The position numbers and the translations under genes are program-made. Positions 46,143-62,300 of a stretch of 64,000 bases of DNA are shown here, piece after piece. Below the pieces are notes generated by a model. The model searched no databases and was not told the origin of the DNA. It worked only from the letters and a program-made list of their open reading frames with translations. Source of the DNA: Pisolithus tinctorius (taxonomy: Eukaryota; Basidiomycota; Agaricomycetes; Boletales; Pisolithaceae); the NCBI GenBank assembly GCA_024663395.1, contig JANFAH010000105.1, forward strand, positions 62,001 to 126,000, given 5' to 3'. The first letter of the stretch is position 1. Each line of letters starts with the position of its first letter.

Positions 46143-48947
46143 TATTTCCCAATCATACCAGTCCAGTCAAACTTATCATATTTCTTCCTGAACTGCGTTC
46201 TCCGGTCCATGTTATACCGGAAATCGATCCTCCTTGGTCTCCGCCAGCGCCTAGGCTCCACATCCATTACATTGCCTATGATCTCGCCTGCGAAGTACCT
46301 GTCCACTTGTCAACTCCGTGTCTTCGTAGCAAGCAACAAACAACATACCTCGGGAATTCACCTCCGCCCTTGTCACCTTCGTCCACGGGGCCGTCTTCCT
46401 CACCTGCGGCTGCGGACTCGCCCGTCCCTTCGATGACGTGTCCGTAGCCACGCTCACCTTTGTGGTCGAACTGAACCATGAAATACGGGAGGTTGGGGAC
46501 CATGGCACGCCTGAAACCACCGGGTCGCTTGGAGAAGTCGATCAGTTTCTTGTGCTGCGACCACTCCGTTTCGGAGGCAAGAATCGATTCCTGAGCTTTG
46601 GGTCAGTCATATGTGTTAAAGATAGAGAAGAGCGTGACCTTGAAATACTGCGGAATGTCATCGTATTGCTCCCAAGGCAAAGGCACACATTCAATAAACG
46701 TGTGCTTCTGCCACTTGAGATTGATCACAGTTTCATAGAAAACAACCCCTTTCTCTTCCTCCGCAAACATTTGCATAATGCTTTTCATAAAGTTCTGTGC
46801 CAAGCATTAGTCAAAATTCCCACACAAACTTCAAGCTACGTACCCGAACTTCATCCCAAACATCGTCATCAGCTTCTAACATTGACAAGTGATGCTGAAT
46901 GGGAACGATAAGACAGTGACCTTCTAGCAGCTCCTCGGTAAGCGTGCAAGAAAGGTAAGCACGGGTACCCATTGCGATTACCGGAGCTTTTGGGGGTGAA
47001 TCGTCTTCTCCATAACAGAAGGGACAAGTTGCTAACACTTTCTGCGTGCGCTTGTAGTCTGATACGTGCATGAGTGGGACATGACACAGCATGCGGATGA
47101 GGTACTTCACCATGTACAGCAAATTGTCGCTTCATTGCGTCAGAGCGCATCTTTTGCCGTCCGAGGCGCTCAGCATTATCGTCCATATACTCGAGGTCGT
47201 TCTTGTACATCCACCTGTCAGATTTCGTTACCAATGTAGACAAGTCCGCGACACTCACTTCAAACTTGCCGTCGCCCATAATAGCTTTGGCAAACTGAGC
47301 ATCCAAGTTCTTCTGGTCCGTGATACCAGCTTCGAAACGTTCTTGTCGCAACATCTCTCTCAGAGTTATCGTGTCGTCATCGGCATTGTACCGCACGATT
47401 TCTCCTGTCTTAGGGTCACGGGTTTCGAACTGCACAGGAGCTGTCAATGACTATTTGCAGTTGGGAATTAATGCAGTACCTTCTCCTTTTTCTTCCGGTT
47501 TCCTGGCGGTAGGGTTGCATCGTTTTCGCCACGCCCAACGTCGTAAAGTTTTCCACGAGCGTCAAGTGTCGGAAGCACCTCAACTTTCGTCCTAACAACC
47601 GGTTCCCCAGGCTCGCCATTTGCCCTACGTAATTCCTCTTCGTACTCTCGTTCCAACTGTTCGGCATTTGGCGCATTCATAAGCTTTGCACGGAGCACTT
47701 TTGCCTGTAATTTATTTAATGACGAGGGTGACATGGGTCGACTCGTAGGCACTGCAGCTACAGAAGGTGCCATCACTGTTGGGATCGGAGTATGCGACTG
47801 TTGGAACGGTGACGCAGCTTGAGACGGGAGACGGAGGGAGTCGAACTGCCGACTAGCAGGCGGGTTTTGCGGAGCAGGTGATGGTGTGGCAGGCGTATTA
47901 CCATTTGTAGAGCCAGGGCGGCGGAATGACGAACTTCTGCTCGATGCACCACTAGCTCCTATGTCAGTGAAGATAAACCGTTGCTCTCCTTTCACGTCGC
48001 GCGCCTTTCCCTTGTCCTTTTGACCACCACCTCTCTGTGCACTGCGTCGTCCCTCACGTTCGTCGAGGATACGGCGTTCTTCCTTGGCCTCTTCGAACGC
48101 TTGCATTGTACCGAAGCGTTCCAACGCTACTTCCTCAACGGGGCGATTTTCCTCTTCCGCAGCTTCGTACACTCGGCGCAGGCGCATCATACGCCAGCTG
48201 GACCCAGGTCCACCTGGAGTAATAGATTTCGGAGGCGGGGGTGCAGATGCAACGACTTGGTCACCCTGATGGCCAGCTCGGAACTCAGGGTTTAGTTCCC
48301 GTGAGCTAATCTTTGGCTAAACTCGGCTGTGAGCGAACGGAAGTTGCAAGGAATTGAAAGGCCAACTTCATCTATATTCGGTTTCTCTGGTTTGTTGCGC
48401 TTCTTTTCTGTACCCAAAGACGAGAAAAAGTCGACAGCACCTCCAAGAGTTCGTCCACTTCCCGAAGGCTCGCCGTACCCGTCAGTTAGAGAATCATCCG
48501 TGGTGGGGAATTGTTGAGCGGGAGGCCGGGGAAGCTCGGCGCTGCTCGAAATCGGTTCAAGCATCCAGTCGTCACGTTTCAGTTTGCTTTCTGTTACCAA
48601 GGCCGGCGGCAGGGGTGGGTCCGATTCAGAGGCCTGAGCCCGAGACGTCAATTTCAAGCCCTCCGCCGTTGGAATATCCGTAGCAAGAACCTGTGTTTGT
48701 GCGTCGTGAAAATTTAAAAGATATTCTCCACTATTGTTCGTACCCGCTCTCCGTCGAGGTCAATGTTCTTCTCCACCCACATGTCGTCACTTGGATCGTC
48801 GTCGGTGATGTGAAGGGCATCGCGTTCGCTGTGTTTGCGTCTTTTGCTTTGTTCATGGCTCGACTTGTGTTTTTTCTTCTTTCCTTCGCTGTCTTTGTCG
48901 CGGCTTCGTTTGTACTTCGACGAACGCTTGTCGCTGTCCCCGCCCAT
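46143..48947 (-). CDS. CWF19: Cwf19-like splicing factor
   Basis: Spliceosome-associated protein of the Cwf19/CwfJ family, related to debranching and late splicing steps. The start at 48947 gives a basic, low-complexity N-terminus (SKYKRSRDKDSEGKKKKHKS). The first exons (48744-48947, 48367-48690, 47480-48310) join in phase through KISSRELNPEFR to a long disordered middle. Then comes a conserved block: FETRDPKTGEIVRYN, TLREMLRQERFEAG, KNLDAQFAKAIMGDGKFE and DLEYMDDNAERL. The CwfJ C-terminal domains follow: KVLATCPFCYGEDDSPPKAP, a HIT-like GHCLIVPIQHHLSM and VNLKWQKHTFIECVPLPW. The end is EIIGNVMDVEPRRWRRPRR, and the last residues are FDWTGMIGK. One intron (after GKFE) is inferred from family comparison; reading through is also open. 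Length is about 700 residues. Confidence 0.88.
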
Positions 48948-49263
48948 GGTCAATGAACACACTGAAATTGGGACCAAAACCGCCTCGAAACTAATGGCGA
49001 CAATCCACCATAACGGGCAGTTTTCCGTCAAATTTCTTAGCTTATTTATTTAGCGCAGAAGCCCTGTTCATGATGCGTGACGTAGCTGCGCTCCCTTCAT
49101 CGACACCGTTACCCAAACAATTCGTGCTCAAATCATACTAATGGCATTCTGGGGGGGCTTACCGGGCCGAATGACGCACACCTAATCCAAATCCGAAATA
49201 CAGCATTACGGGAAAGCAACCTCTAAATAACGATACATGGTACGCGCTGGCGCAAGATAGTAA

Positions 49264-51483
49264 TCAGGCGATCTTGGATATCTCAACATCGACTCGGTCG
49301 CGGGGAATACCGGAAGCTTGACCAGCGTAAGATAGCTTTGCATAAAATCCTTTGTGCACGAAGGATGGGTTTATGACCACAGAATTATCCACCGCCTGAA
49401 GCCACCGGAGATAAATCTTAGAAAGAGGTAGGAATACGTCCAACACTCACTTTCGAGAACTGCTTCAAGCGACTGGGAAGAACGAGGACATCAGGTGCAC
49501 ATTCGTCTTCAGTCCCCAACTTCAGTCCTTCAGAATGGGTGACGTCAAGATTGACTTCATGTGACATTTCCAGTGGAACCGGGAAGATTGGATAAAAACT
49601 AAGGAACACACGTGGAATGAGTACCGTATGTACATTGCACGCAGTACCTCACCTTCGTTGCTGAAGCAAGTTCCGTGCTAGATTACTCATTGCGTCGCTA
49701 GCGGGTGCAAGATCCGATACTGAAGGGTCAACTTCCTGCAACCGCTTAAAGTATTCTTCCTTCCGAAGGTGGAAAAGCACGTCTACGCTCGTCACCCCAA
49801 ACGATACGCCGTTCAAAGAGAAACGGCATGGGTTGGGAAGGCAGTGTATTCGCTAGAGCAGTAGGGCCTTGTTACTTTTGTGATTTCGCTGGGAGGCCCT
49901 CGGAAGGAACCTACTGAGTCCGTGCCAAACAATCTAAGTTCACACTGGGGGAATACGACATGGTCGCTGATGAGGTCGCGGACACTCGGTACGAGCAGGA
50001 CCATGCTTCCAGGTGACTGCAGGAGAAAATCTCGTAGGGTTTCCTGGAAATGGCGCTCGAATATTTCGCTTGGCGTTTTACTCATATCGCCTGCCATAAT
50101 TTGGGGGTGCTCCGCGTCAACGAATGGTCCAATCTATGGAGCCGTCGTCAATAACGCAAATATATGAGATTATAGTTAGACGTGCAAGTAGAACGACTGC
50201 GGGTTTTGTTGATTTCAAGTTTTGAAATAGCTGTGACCAGGGTTTGTAATGTAGGTCCGAATCAGCTGTGAATGGTCCGCAGGCGATGTACATTGAGAAA
50301 CTGGCACTGGGATCACTTGGAGGAGGGGAAGGAGTTTGAAACAGGGGAAGCTGAAAGAGATGGATTAACGAACTGCAGATCAGTGGAAGGTCGACTACTT
50401 ACAGTTAGAATTTCATCAACGGAAAAGAACCCACCCCCTCCATTTCTTCCGCGAAGCGCAACAATCGCACCAGGAAAGAAACTCAGACCAGTCGTTCCCT
50501 TTATGCTTCCGCGGAGTTTTGTTTCAGAAGTAAGCCGGATTGGTACTCGAACACCAGACCCCATCATCCGCGATGACTCAAGAACAAGAGAAGATTCATT
50601 GATTTTGATTCCGGAACTGGCGGCTTCGGCATCGAGAACTATACGACCAACGACAGTAACGGCTTCCTGCTCGAAAATCAGCGCCTCATCGGAGTTCATA
50701 AAGGGAAGTATAGACCGTCGTTACACAGAAAGGATCGCCAAGTTCGTCTATGCGATAGTGTCGCTGAACGAGTTCTGCAAAACAGTCGATTCGGTCGTCC
50801 AGGACTACAACAAATGAGACAAGCGCATAGCAGTGTCAATAAAGTCAGATACATACCCTCACTCCTTTCCAACACCTGCTCGTACATGTATCGGTCTGAT
50901 CATACGTGCATAAACGCTCGAGGTTGATTGCGATCGCGCTGAGCACTCGACTCACAATATCTACTCTTGCGGGACAGCTCGTCCATTCTTGGACCTCGAA
51001 AAATAACTTGGCTAGAGTTAGCATGATGTCAGTGCATTCCACCCCGGCGACACTAAGTCTCAATGGGCCAACCTGAGCGTCGTCTCATCAAGTTTCGTTG
51101 GGGCAGTAGTAGCATGTTTCAATAAACCGCGAAATCCTCCTCTTCCCTTAATACCGAAGTTGCGAGATACTGCTCCTTGTCTGCTTGCGAAGGCTTTTGC
51201 CTGTTCAGAGTGAAGATGTGCTTTGAGCTCAGTGACAGATGCTGGCGTGAAAATCCGAAAAGAGCCCTGGCTATTGAAGTTGATTGCCTCCCACTTGTAT
51301 AACAAGTCTTCGGCAGACAAGTTGAACGTCCTGCACAGGCTCATACCTAGCGTGACCCATCATTGGCGTGGTCGTGTCCCCAAGTCTGTAGATGGACTCA
51401 CAATCCTTGAGAAGCGAATCGTCACCAGCCGCGGTGTCCCCAAAGCGCTTCGCTATTTCACTGCGGAGGTCTTCCGTCGACAT
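49264..51483 (-). CDS. POL12: DNA polymerase alpha subunit B (Pol12)
   Basis: Regulatory B subunit of the DNA polymerase alpha-primase complex, needed to start DNA synthesis. The N-terminus MSTEDLRSEIAKRFG leads, across an intron that splits a Cys codon, to LCRTFNLSAEDLLYKWEAIN, the typical N-terminal helical module. Further exons give YMYEQVLERSE, HYRIDELGDPF, then the OB-fold and phosphoesterase-like regions: EAVTVVGRIVLDAE, KGTTGLSFFPGAIVALRG and, later, PGSMVLLVPSVRDLISDHVV. The C-terminal part has FPQCELRLFGTDSV, ARNLLQQRSFYPIFPVP, ECAPDVLVLPSRLKQF and VVINPSFVHKGFYAKLSYAG. The order fits the family from end to end and I saw no broken motif. The middle exons (50700-51060) were not fixed base by base. 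Confidence 0.88.
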
Positions 51484-51791
51484 CCTCGCAGATCGTCAGT
51501 AGACTTGGTCCGAGTCGGTGCGATCGCGACGCGTCGCAGTCACCAGTCACACACATGTCACGTGCGCATTGCATGAAAATCCACATATCGATACATATTG
51601 CATACAACTCAAAACAGTATTACAAGCAAGTGTAGACCGCTATGGAGACGGCGGAAAGCAGTCGTTACATCGAAATCCGGACCAGATGGAGGCGCATACG
51701 ATCAAGCTGAGAAAACGGCGCACAGCACACAGTACAGCAGCAGAAAGGCCAATATTTTCAGACTGCACAGGGGCCCGAGCGAGGTCCAAGG

Positions 51792-52379
51792 CTAAATTGA
51801 TTTCTCCTTGTCCTTTGACTGTTCTGTTTCGTTTTCATCGTCTTTGGATTCGGACTCGGACTGTGCCAAGGAACACTCTCGTACTGAGCTCGTGCTATTT
51901 GTTGGTGATATGGACAAACTCCCTTGATGGGTAGGAGGCGATGATGCGTGAGGAATGCTGGAAGTACAATAAGAGTGGTCAACAATTATGCGATCAAATG
52001 GAAGTACGTATGCGTACTTTTCTGGGCTTGGGATGGCAGTTCCCACTGTATTTTGAGCCACCTTGCCAGCTTTGGACAGTGCATAGTCTCCAGAATCAAA
52101 GTATTTACGATGATCCTGAAGATATCGGCCCATTTCAGTAAGTACGCTCCAACGAGAACAGTGTCGGGGATGAATCTACCTTCTGCATCTTCGTGAGGAC
52201 ATTCTTATGTGAGGGTAGTTTGCCATAAAGACGGAAGAGCTTCTGCTCCTCCTCGGTGAGTGTCTAAATGGAGGGATGCAGGTTAGCGAGTGTTGCAGAT
52301 ATGACGGGATGTTGTCGCCGAAACTAGACGACAATGCACGTACGCTGAGGTCGATCTTGTTGCGCTTGGCTGGCAGCAT
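51792..52379 (-). CDS. IGO1: Endosulfine/ARPP-19 family protein (Igo1/Igo2)
   Basis: Small regulator that, when phosphorylated by a Greatwall/Rim15 kinase, inhibits the PP2A-B55 phosphatase and controls quiescence entry and mitosis. Four exons (52344-52379, 52180-52263, 52018-52115, 51792-51957) give 127 residues in phase. It starts MLPAKRNKIDLS, followed by TLTEEEQKLFRLYGKLPSHK and NVLTKMQK. The signature KYFDSGDYALSKAG contains the Ser that is phosphorylated in this family. The C-terminus is Ser- and acid-rich and probably disordered. Nutrient regulation through Rim15 is known for the family and is inferred here. Confidence 0.95.
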
Positions 52380-52644
52380 TGCGATGGGACTTTGTCACGA
52401 GAGATCTAGCGAGGAGGAGCTAGCAAGCGAGCTTGAGGTTGTTGTTGTCGATGGCAAGACACGGTGACCAGCAATCCTAGTCTTTGCAGGGGACTTCTTT
52501 TTGGCCTCTTCCGTTTGTGGGCGTTATGAAATATACCAACTCGTCGGAGTGTCGGACTTCCAATATTGTCGTCTGGTGTTTCGGAACTCGGAGCTCGGCA
52601 CAGGCATTTGCAAATTCAACTGGAACTCGAATTACTGTAATTAA

Positions 52645-54709
52645 TTACAGCACCCAGAGATCGGCTACAAAACTAGCCGCTGCATCCTCGTCACACAGCG
52701 GTGCAGTCTCGATAGCATCCCACCACTCGTCCTCCAAGATCCGAAAACTATCGTCGTCGTTCGTGGGGCTGGCGTTGACCAGCAAATCCGTGTTTGAATC
52801 CTCTGCAGCAGGTTCAGCCACATCGTCAGGGTCAAAGAGCACGAAGTCGAAGTCGAAGTCGCTAGAAAGGGGCACATCTATGGAGGGCCTTGGAGTGTTC
52901 CCAATTTCAACGTCATCCAAAGAGAAGTTGTCATCCAAAATCAGGTTCACATCTGGTTGACCATGTGTGAGAGGAATTGAGTCAACCTCCAGCAATTCTT
53001 CGAAAGGAAACTCTTCCCCTGGGTGATGACGTGTAACGGTGTCCAGGTCCATACACACAGCATCAAGATAATCGAAACAGGAAGGTCCCAAAGTTTGTCG
53101 AAAGTGAGGCGTGGTAATAGAGCCACTGTGATTTCGCTCGTTCGGTAAATCGAGGGCCAAACCGATATGAGGGTTGCTCAGCGATGTTGCGGAATCACTG
53201 TCAGGTGCGGAACCATGTGCCAGACACGTGTCTTCACACATATGTTCCGTGAAAGCATGATTATCACCTTCAGGAAACTGTTCTTCCATAGTTCCCCGTC
53301 CATCGGGGGCGTGTTCTGTCATATGACCATGTTTATGGGAGGGACGAGCCGTGGCAACGGTCGCATCAGCGATCTCGGCGTCAGGCCACGATAACGGCAC
53401 ATCAGTTGCGCCTTCGAGGGTCGCGTTATCTCGTGAGTCTATTAGATTGTGATCGTCCCCCTTTAGTAAGGTCCCAATGTCCGTGGCGAGCTACACATGT
53501 GCAGTTTTACGCAAACATCGATAGGGAAATCCCGATAGTAACAAAACGAACTTCACCTTTGGACGGCGTTGAGGAACGCCAATGCGAAATAACTGCTCAA
53601 GAACTTGACACAGGACGTCCTCGTCTGATAATTGTACAGCGGATGGATAATCGTCTTGTTCCTCTTCGGCCCCGTCTACTGCAGGTTCTGCAAGATGGGA
53701 ATTTATGGCCGCCACTGAGGCCTGAAAGGTGGTGTCGAGCGTATGGCGAGCGACCTGCAGGTATCAGTTCTGGTTCCGGTAAATGGTGAATAGTGTCACC
53801 TTCATGAGCCATTGGTACTTGGAACGAAATGCAGCATTCTGCGAATGCTCTAAAATCTCGATAACAGAGCGGCTGATTGGCAGAAAGTATTCCGCTTCAA
53901 GATCCAGCGCCTACAGAATACGTTCAACTGGCACGAAACGAGGGGATATACATCTCGCACACCTTGCACCACGGGCCAAATACAAGCGGGTAGCGGCTGC
54001 GTGCATATAAGCACGCATACACGGGGGCCCGATCGGCTCAACGCACCCTACAAGATGATGAGCCAGAAATTGTTCCGTGACCCGCCCGAGGAGGGCCTCT
54101 GCGGGAAGGTACATAGTGGTGGAAAATGGACTATCGCATACGGCCAGAAAATGACCGTCCCACTCCCCAGTATCTTTTCTGACTGTCTTCCATGCAAAAG
54201 ATAGTTCCAGCGAAGTCAGTACGATGTGGGGGCGCAACGTGTGCGATAGTGAACGTGAGGGTGTCAGCGTCACTACAAAAGAGGCGTAACGTATTATTAG
54301 CTTTTGGGAGTCACAAATGCGCACTTTTCGTTCGACCGTCTTCGCGATCGATGTAAGGTGATGAGATGTTGTTGAGTCCAACCTGTTCCGCGTTCTACGC
54401 TTTGGGGTCAGTAAATGGTCCGGCTTACATGTCAAGGTTGCATGCCGCTTTCAGTTGTTTTCGTACATGCGATAAAAGTCCCGATCGCATTATTTCAGAC
54501 GCACTGGCTTCCCGGTTGTCGAGAGAGCCAGTCAGAACAACGACAATGTCAGAGAACCAGACAACGTCCAATTCCTTGGGAGGCCGCCGTTGCATTTTTC
54601 GGACAACCTTTGACGGCGAGCCATGGGTGAGAATGTGGGTGATTTTGAGGTTGAGCACATGATTTTCTGAGACAGAACGAATCGTTGACGCATAGGAGAA
54701 CGATGGCAT
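52645..54709 (-). CDS. Unrecognised protein with acidic C-terminal half
   Basis: Probable gene without a family I can name. Joined parts include: the start MPSFSYASTIRSVSENH, then PPKELDVVWFSDIVVVLTGS (the first exon ends near 54425); YLPAEALLGRVTEQFLAHHL followed by GPPCMRAYMHAAATRLYLAR; LDLEAEYFLPISRSVIEILE; VARHTLDTTFQASVAAINSH; and DEDVLCQVLEQLFRIGVPQ. After a further intron the last exon encodes about 260 residues very rich in Asp and Glu, for example LILDDNFSLDDVEI and WWDAIETAPLCDEDAA. No signal peptide or transmembrane helix. Exons between about 54120 and 54420 are uncertain. It is transcribed away from Pkc1; the two ATGs are only 193 bases apart, so they probably share a promoter. 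Confidence 0.6.
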
Positions 54710-54902
54710 CGACGTCGACGACAGAGAGGAGAGACTAAAATGGACATAGCTAAGTGTCGTGTATATAAATAAATACCTTTTTTGTTGCAAGTTCACAGCC
54801 TCATCCGTAGCCACTTTCGATAGTGACCCCGTTGTCGACTCGTACAACGAGCAGAGTAGATCCCCATCGCGAGGGGGGATCGGACAGTATTCTTGGACTG
54901 AG

Positions 54903-58727
<3,825 letters not shown>

Positions 58728-58886
58728 ATGGACCTTGTACCTTCGTCTCCTCATCCATCTTGCTCAGTTACGATGATACATAACACAAACCCTGTTTTAC
58801 TGCGTGTACTTGGATAGTCCGTTCCGAAATGCGATGACGATGTAGTAGTTCACTGTCTTGACTCTAGTTGTACATGCTATATACGA

Positions 58887-59213
58887 TCATTGTCGTTGTC
58901 CAGTGTTGTTGGATACAACATGTGTACCGGTCCCTGGTACGGTTCGAGGATCTCCTGAAGGCTCGTTCTGAACACGCATAAGTTCGTGGAAGTTCTGCCA
59001 CAGAGCAGCAATCGTCTCATATTCTCTCGTCATACCCAACACCTCTTCGAGCTTGCGGTTCAGGACGTTGCTCGAGGATAACAATTCTTCGAAGCCCTAT
59101 ATTATGGTCACGCTGACTCGTCACATCAGATACGATCGTCAACGTACCGCCGTGACTTCAGTAGCGAGCCTGTCGCGCTCTCGTTCAAAAAACGAAGGCT
59201 CTCTTTGAGACAT
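58887..59213 (-). CDS. DAD1: DASH complex subunit Dad1
   Basis: Small subunit of the DASH/Dam1 ring, which couples kinetochores to microtubules in fungi. Two exons (59148-59213 and 58887-59096) give 91 residues, the usual size. The start is MSQREPSFFERERDRLATEV; the second exon begins GFEELLSSSNVLNRKLEEVL and continues GMTREYETIAALWQNFHELM, the family core. The C-terminal 20 residues are polar and variable. The gene lies between Pkc1 (converging, 159 bases away) and the Ras exchange factor (same strand, 181 bases away). Confidence 0.95.
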
Positions 59214-59394
59214 GTATCTGAGGCTGAAACGCTTCGCCGATGGTATCTCGTCGTACCCGTTTGATGTCAGATTGGATTGCTTATATAAGCAACTGGTGGT
59301 CCTCCGTATAATAGCTGTACAACACGAACCGAAAGCGAAGGAAACAAATAATACAGGCAATAGTTGCATAGCACCGGCTCTAACCAAGCGCTGC

Positions 59395-62300
59395 TCATAA
59401 AAACCCACTCTCCTGCAGCAAGCGTGCCATCCTCTCATCCTCCCTCTCTCGGGGCTCCCGCTCAAGACTAAGATTCCAAAACATGTCGCTAACGTCAACC
59501 TGGTCATTGAATTTATTAAGCGATTCCTCCAGGTACCCCTGAACCGATGCAAGCGGATGAAAGTGGTGGGGTATAGTTTGCCAACGTTGGATATCTTGTA
59601 TGACTTCTGAAGCCTTCTGGCGCTTACGGAAATTGACCAAATTTGCTGGTAAAGTGTCCTTGGCACCATCTTGGATGAAAGTCAAAGTAGTGAGGAAGAC
59701 ACCTATACACCCGTTGGTCTGCGTGATTCAAAGACTACGCCAAAATACACCTTACCAATGAAGGGTACGCAAGGAGGAGCTACTTTTGCTAGCGTCGACC
59801 TATAATTATTGAAGTTCTTTCCAGAGTCGATGGTCATTTCGCAGTTATTTAGTTGTGTCAGGTGGCGCGAGTTAACTTGCTCCCACGACCGTTCAGTCGA
59901 CGGATGGGCGGTGAGTTGAGACCAGATACGATGGCGACCATGCTGGAATAATTGTGAAGGTTTCGGCAACGCTGAACGCAAGGTATAGTCAGCTTCGGCA
60001 AGGCGGAAACTGCTTAGTTACTCACATCGGCAACAAGGATAAATTGCTTTATAACTGTGGCCCGTTTCCTTGAATCTTCGTGGCTGAGGACAGTATCTGC
60101 GACCCAATTGGCAATCTAATTGTTATAGATGAGCAGTCATTCGTCAGTCACAATATCAATGGCAAGTACACACTCTGTTGCTAGTTTGGATGACTCGGGC
60201 GATATTGTCGTGATGCTCAGTCTTCTGTTCTCGAGCCCTTTGAAGACATTCCATAGGCCGAATCTTCTGATAAAGGTGGCTTTCCATTATTGTCAATTGC
60301 CGCGCGAGCTCCAGGGGTTCAATGTCAGGTAGTTTAAGTTTTCTTGTTCGTTTTCGGCATGATTGATGTTGGGGGTGACACCAGGTTTGGAGTTATCGTC
60401 TTCTTTAGCCCGCCGGTTCGCTAAGCGCGTAGTTAAGATCCACCTTCACACGTGAGCGGAAATGACTTACAGCACGCTCAATCAAAGTTAGAAGGTGGGT
60501 CGCCATAGTCTTTTGTGAAGTCTCGTCTAAACGCAGCAGAAACTCCTTCATGCGATCGAGAATATACATGTCTTCCTTTTCAAGGAAGTCATCATCTGTA
60601 ATCATTGTTTTGATGGTATTTAACACCCTACGATGCCAGCAGTGAGGATTGCATGCGTGTGAACTAGATTGAAACCTACCGCGTCTGGATAATGTGTTGT
60701 TTAAGTCTTCGCCACTCTTCCAACTCTGAGGGTGACAAGCCCTCAGGAGGCTTTATATAAAAGCGCTTCACTAGTAGATCGAAGAGTTCGTCCAAAGTCG
60801 TGAAAGACTTATAAGTCATGAGAAAAGTTTTAATGAAATTCGTGTCTATGATAGCCATGGTCAGTTCCCGTCAGAAACCATAAATACTTCATCTTACCTC
60901 CAGTTTCGTGAGTTGTAAGGCGCTCCACTAGCGCAGGGACCGTTCCAGCCCTAACGGCGCCACCCACGTCGATGATTATCTCTTCCTTCGTATAGTCGGG
61001 CTGCAAATACCACGGTTTGGTAGTTGTTAAATGCTCCGGGGCATCATCTCCAAGGATCTTTCTGATCTTCTGCGCATTGGACGTTGCCCTGGCCATCGGA
61101 GCTGCACAAGTTTAGGATGGGATTCGAAGGGGGGACGAAACACTTACAACTATCCTCTAGCAATAACGTAGAATCGTTCATTGACGGTGCGTCTCGGTGC
61201 GTCTCCGACGGAACCAACGTGTGGGCGGACACGGAAGGGTCATAGATACTTCGCGAATCACGGAGAGTCCGATCGGTGAGGGTAATTGTCGTGTCAGATA
61301 ACTGAGATTGGCTGCGGAACGTCGGAACACGATCATTGTGCACCCTCCCAACAGCGCCGCCAAGTGCAATTTCGATGTCAACTAGGTCTTCGCTCTCTGG
61401 GTCTGCAGGGTTGAGGATAGACATGGGACGAACGTCGAAGTGGCTGTCCATGAAGCTAAGACGCGACATCCGCCATTCAATCGCGCCCTGATAATCTCCT
61501 TGAGCTATTTCGGCCTGTGTATGCCCAAGCTCTAGAAGAGCATCGAGGGTCTGCAAGAGAAACTGCAAGTTTGACTTCAGCCAAGTCGTGATGGAGTCCA
61601 ATATTTCGTAGTGAGCATCCTTGTCTTGCCAGTAACTCCTTCCCGTTGAGCTCCTTACACTTTGTATGAGCAATAGCAACGTTGATGCATCATCATACAA
61701 CCACTGAGCAACGGCTTCCAAAGTGCGGGTCAGTATCCGAGCGCTTTCAACCGTTTGGCCATACGAAACACCGTGCTCAGCGTCAGCAGTTTGGATGTAG
61801 AAGCCGTCGATGTCTACATGTCTTGCAACATGGATATTTCCGACAAATAATAGTAGGGTCGCAAGTCCGCTTACGACTTCTTTGCCTGCAGCCCATACTG
61901 CATATTCTGTAAACACACGTTAGCATGTCAGCGGCTGTAAATCATCAGATAGAAGGGACTCACGCGAACCGCTACCCTTATTCTTCAAAGCACTGTGGAA
62001 GGTGCCGAACTTGGCTTGCACTGAAGCCATGTGTGTCTTGAATTCAGCAAAAATGTCAACACCCAGTATTCGTTCGGGTATTTCCTCGGTATCATCCATC
62101 GGAACCCAACCAAACCCTTTCCAGGTACCCGCGCAACCGGCACCGACCAATCCCAGGCCAAGATAGAGGGTAGAAAAAGAACCCTTGAACGCGCTTGGTT
62201 CCTGTACCTTCACGCTGGTGCTCACTGTAATATCGTTGTACCTCTGCAACGAATGTGACAATAGCCCGGTCGAGTTCCTCTGCATCGTTTTGGATGCGAG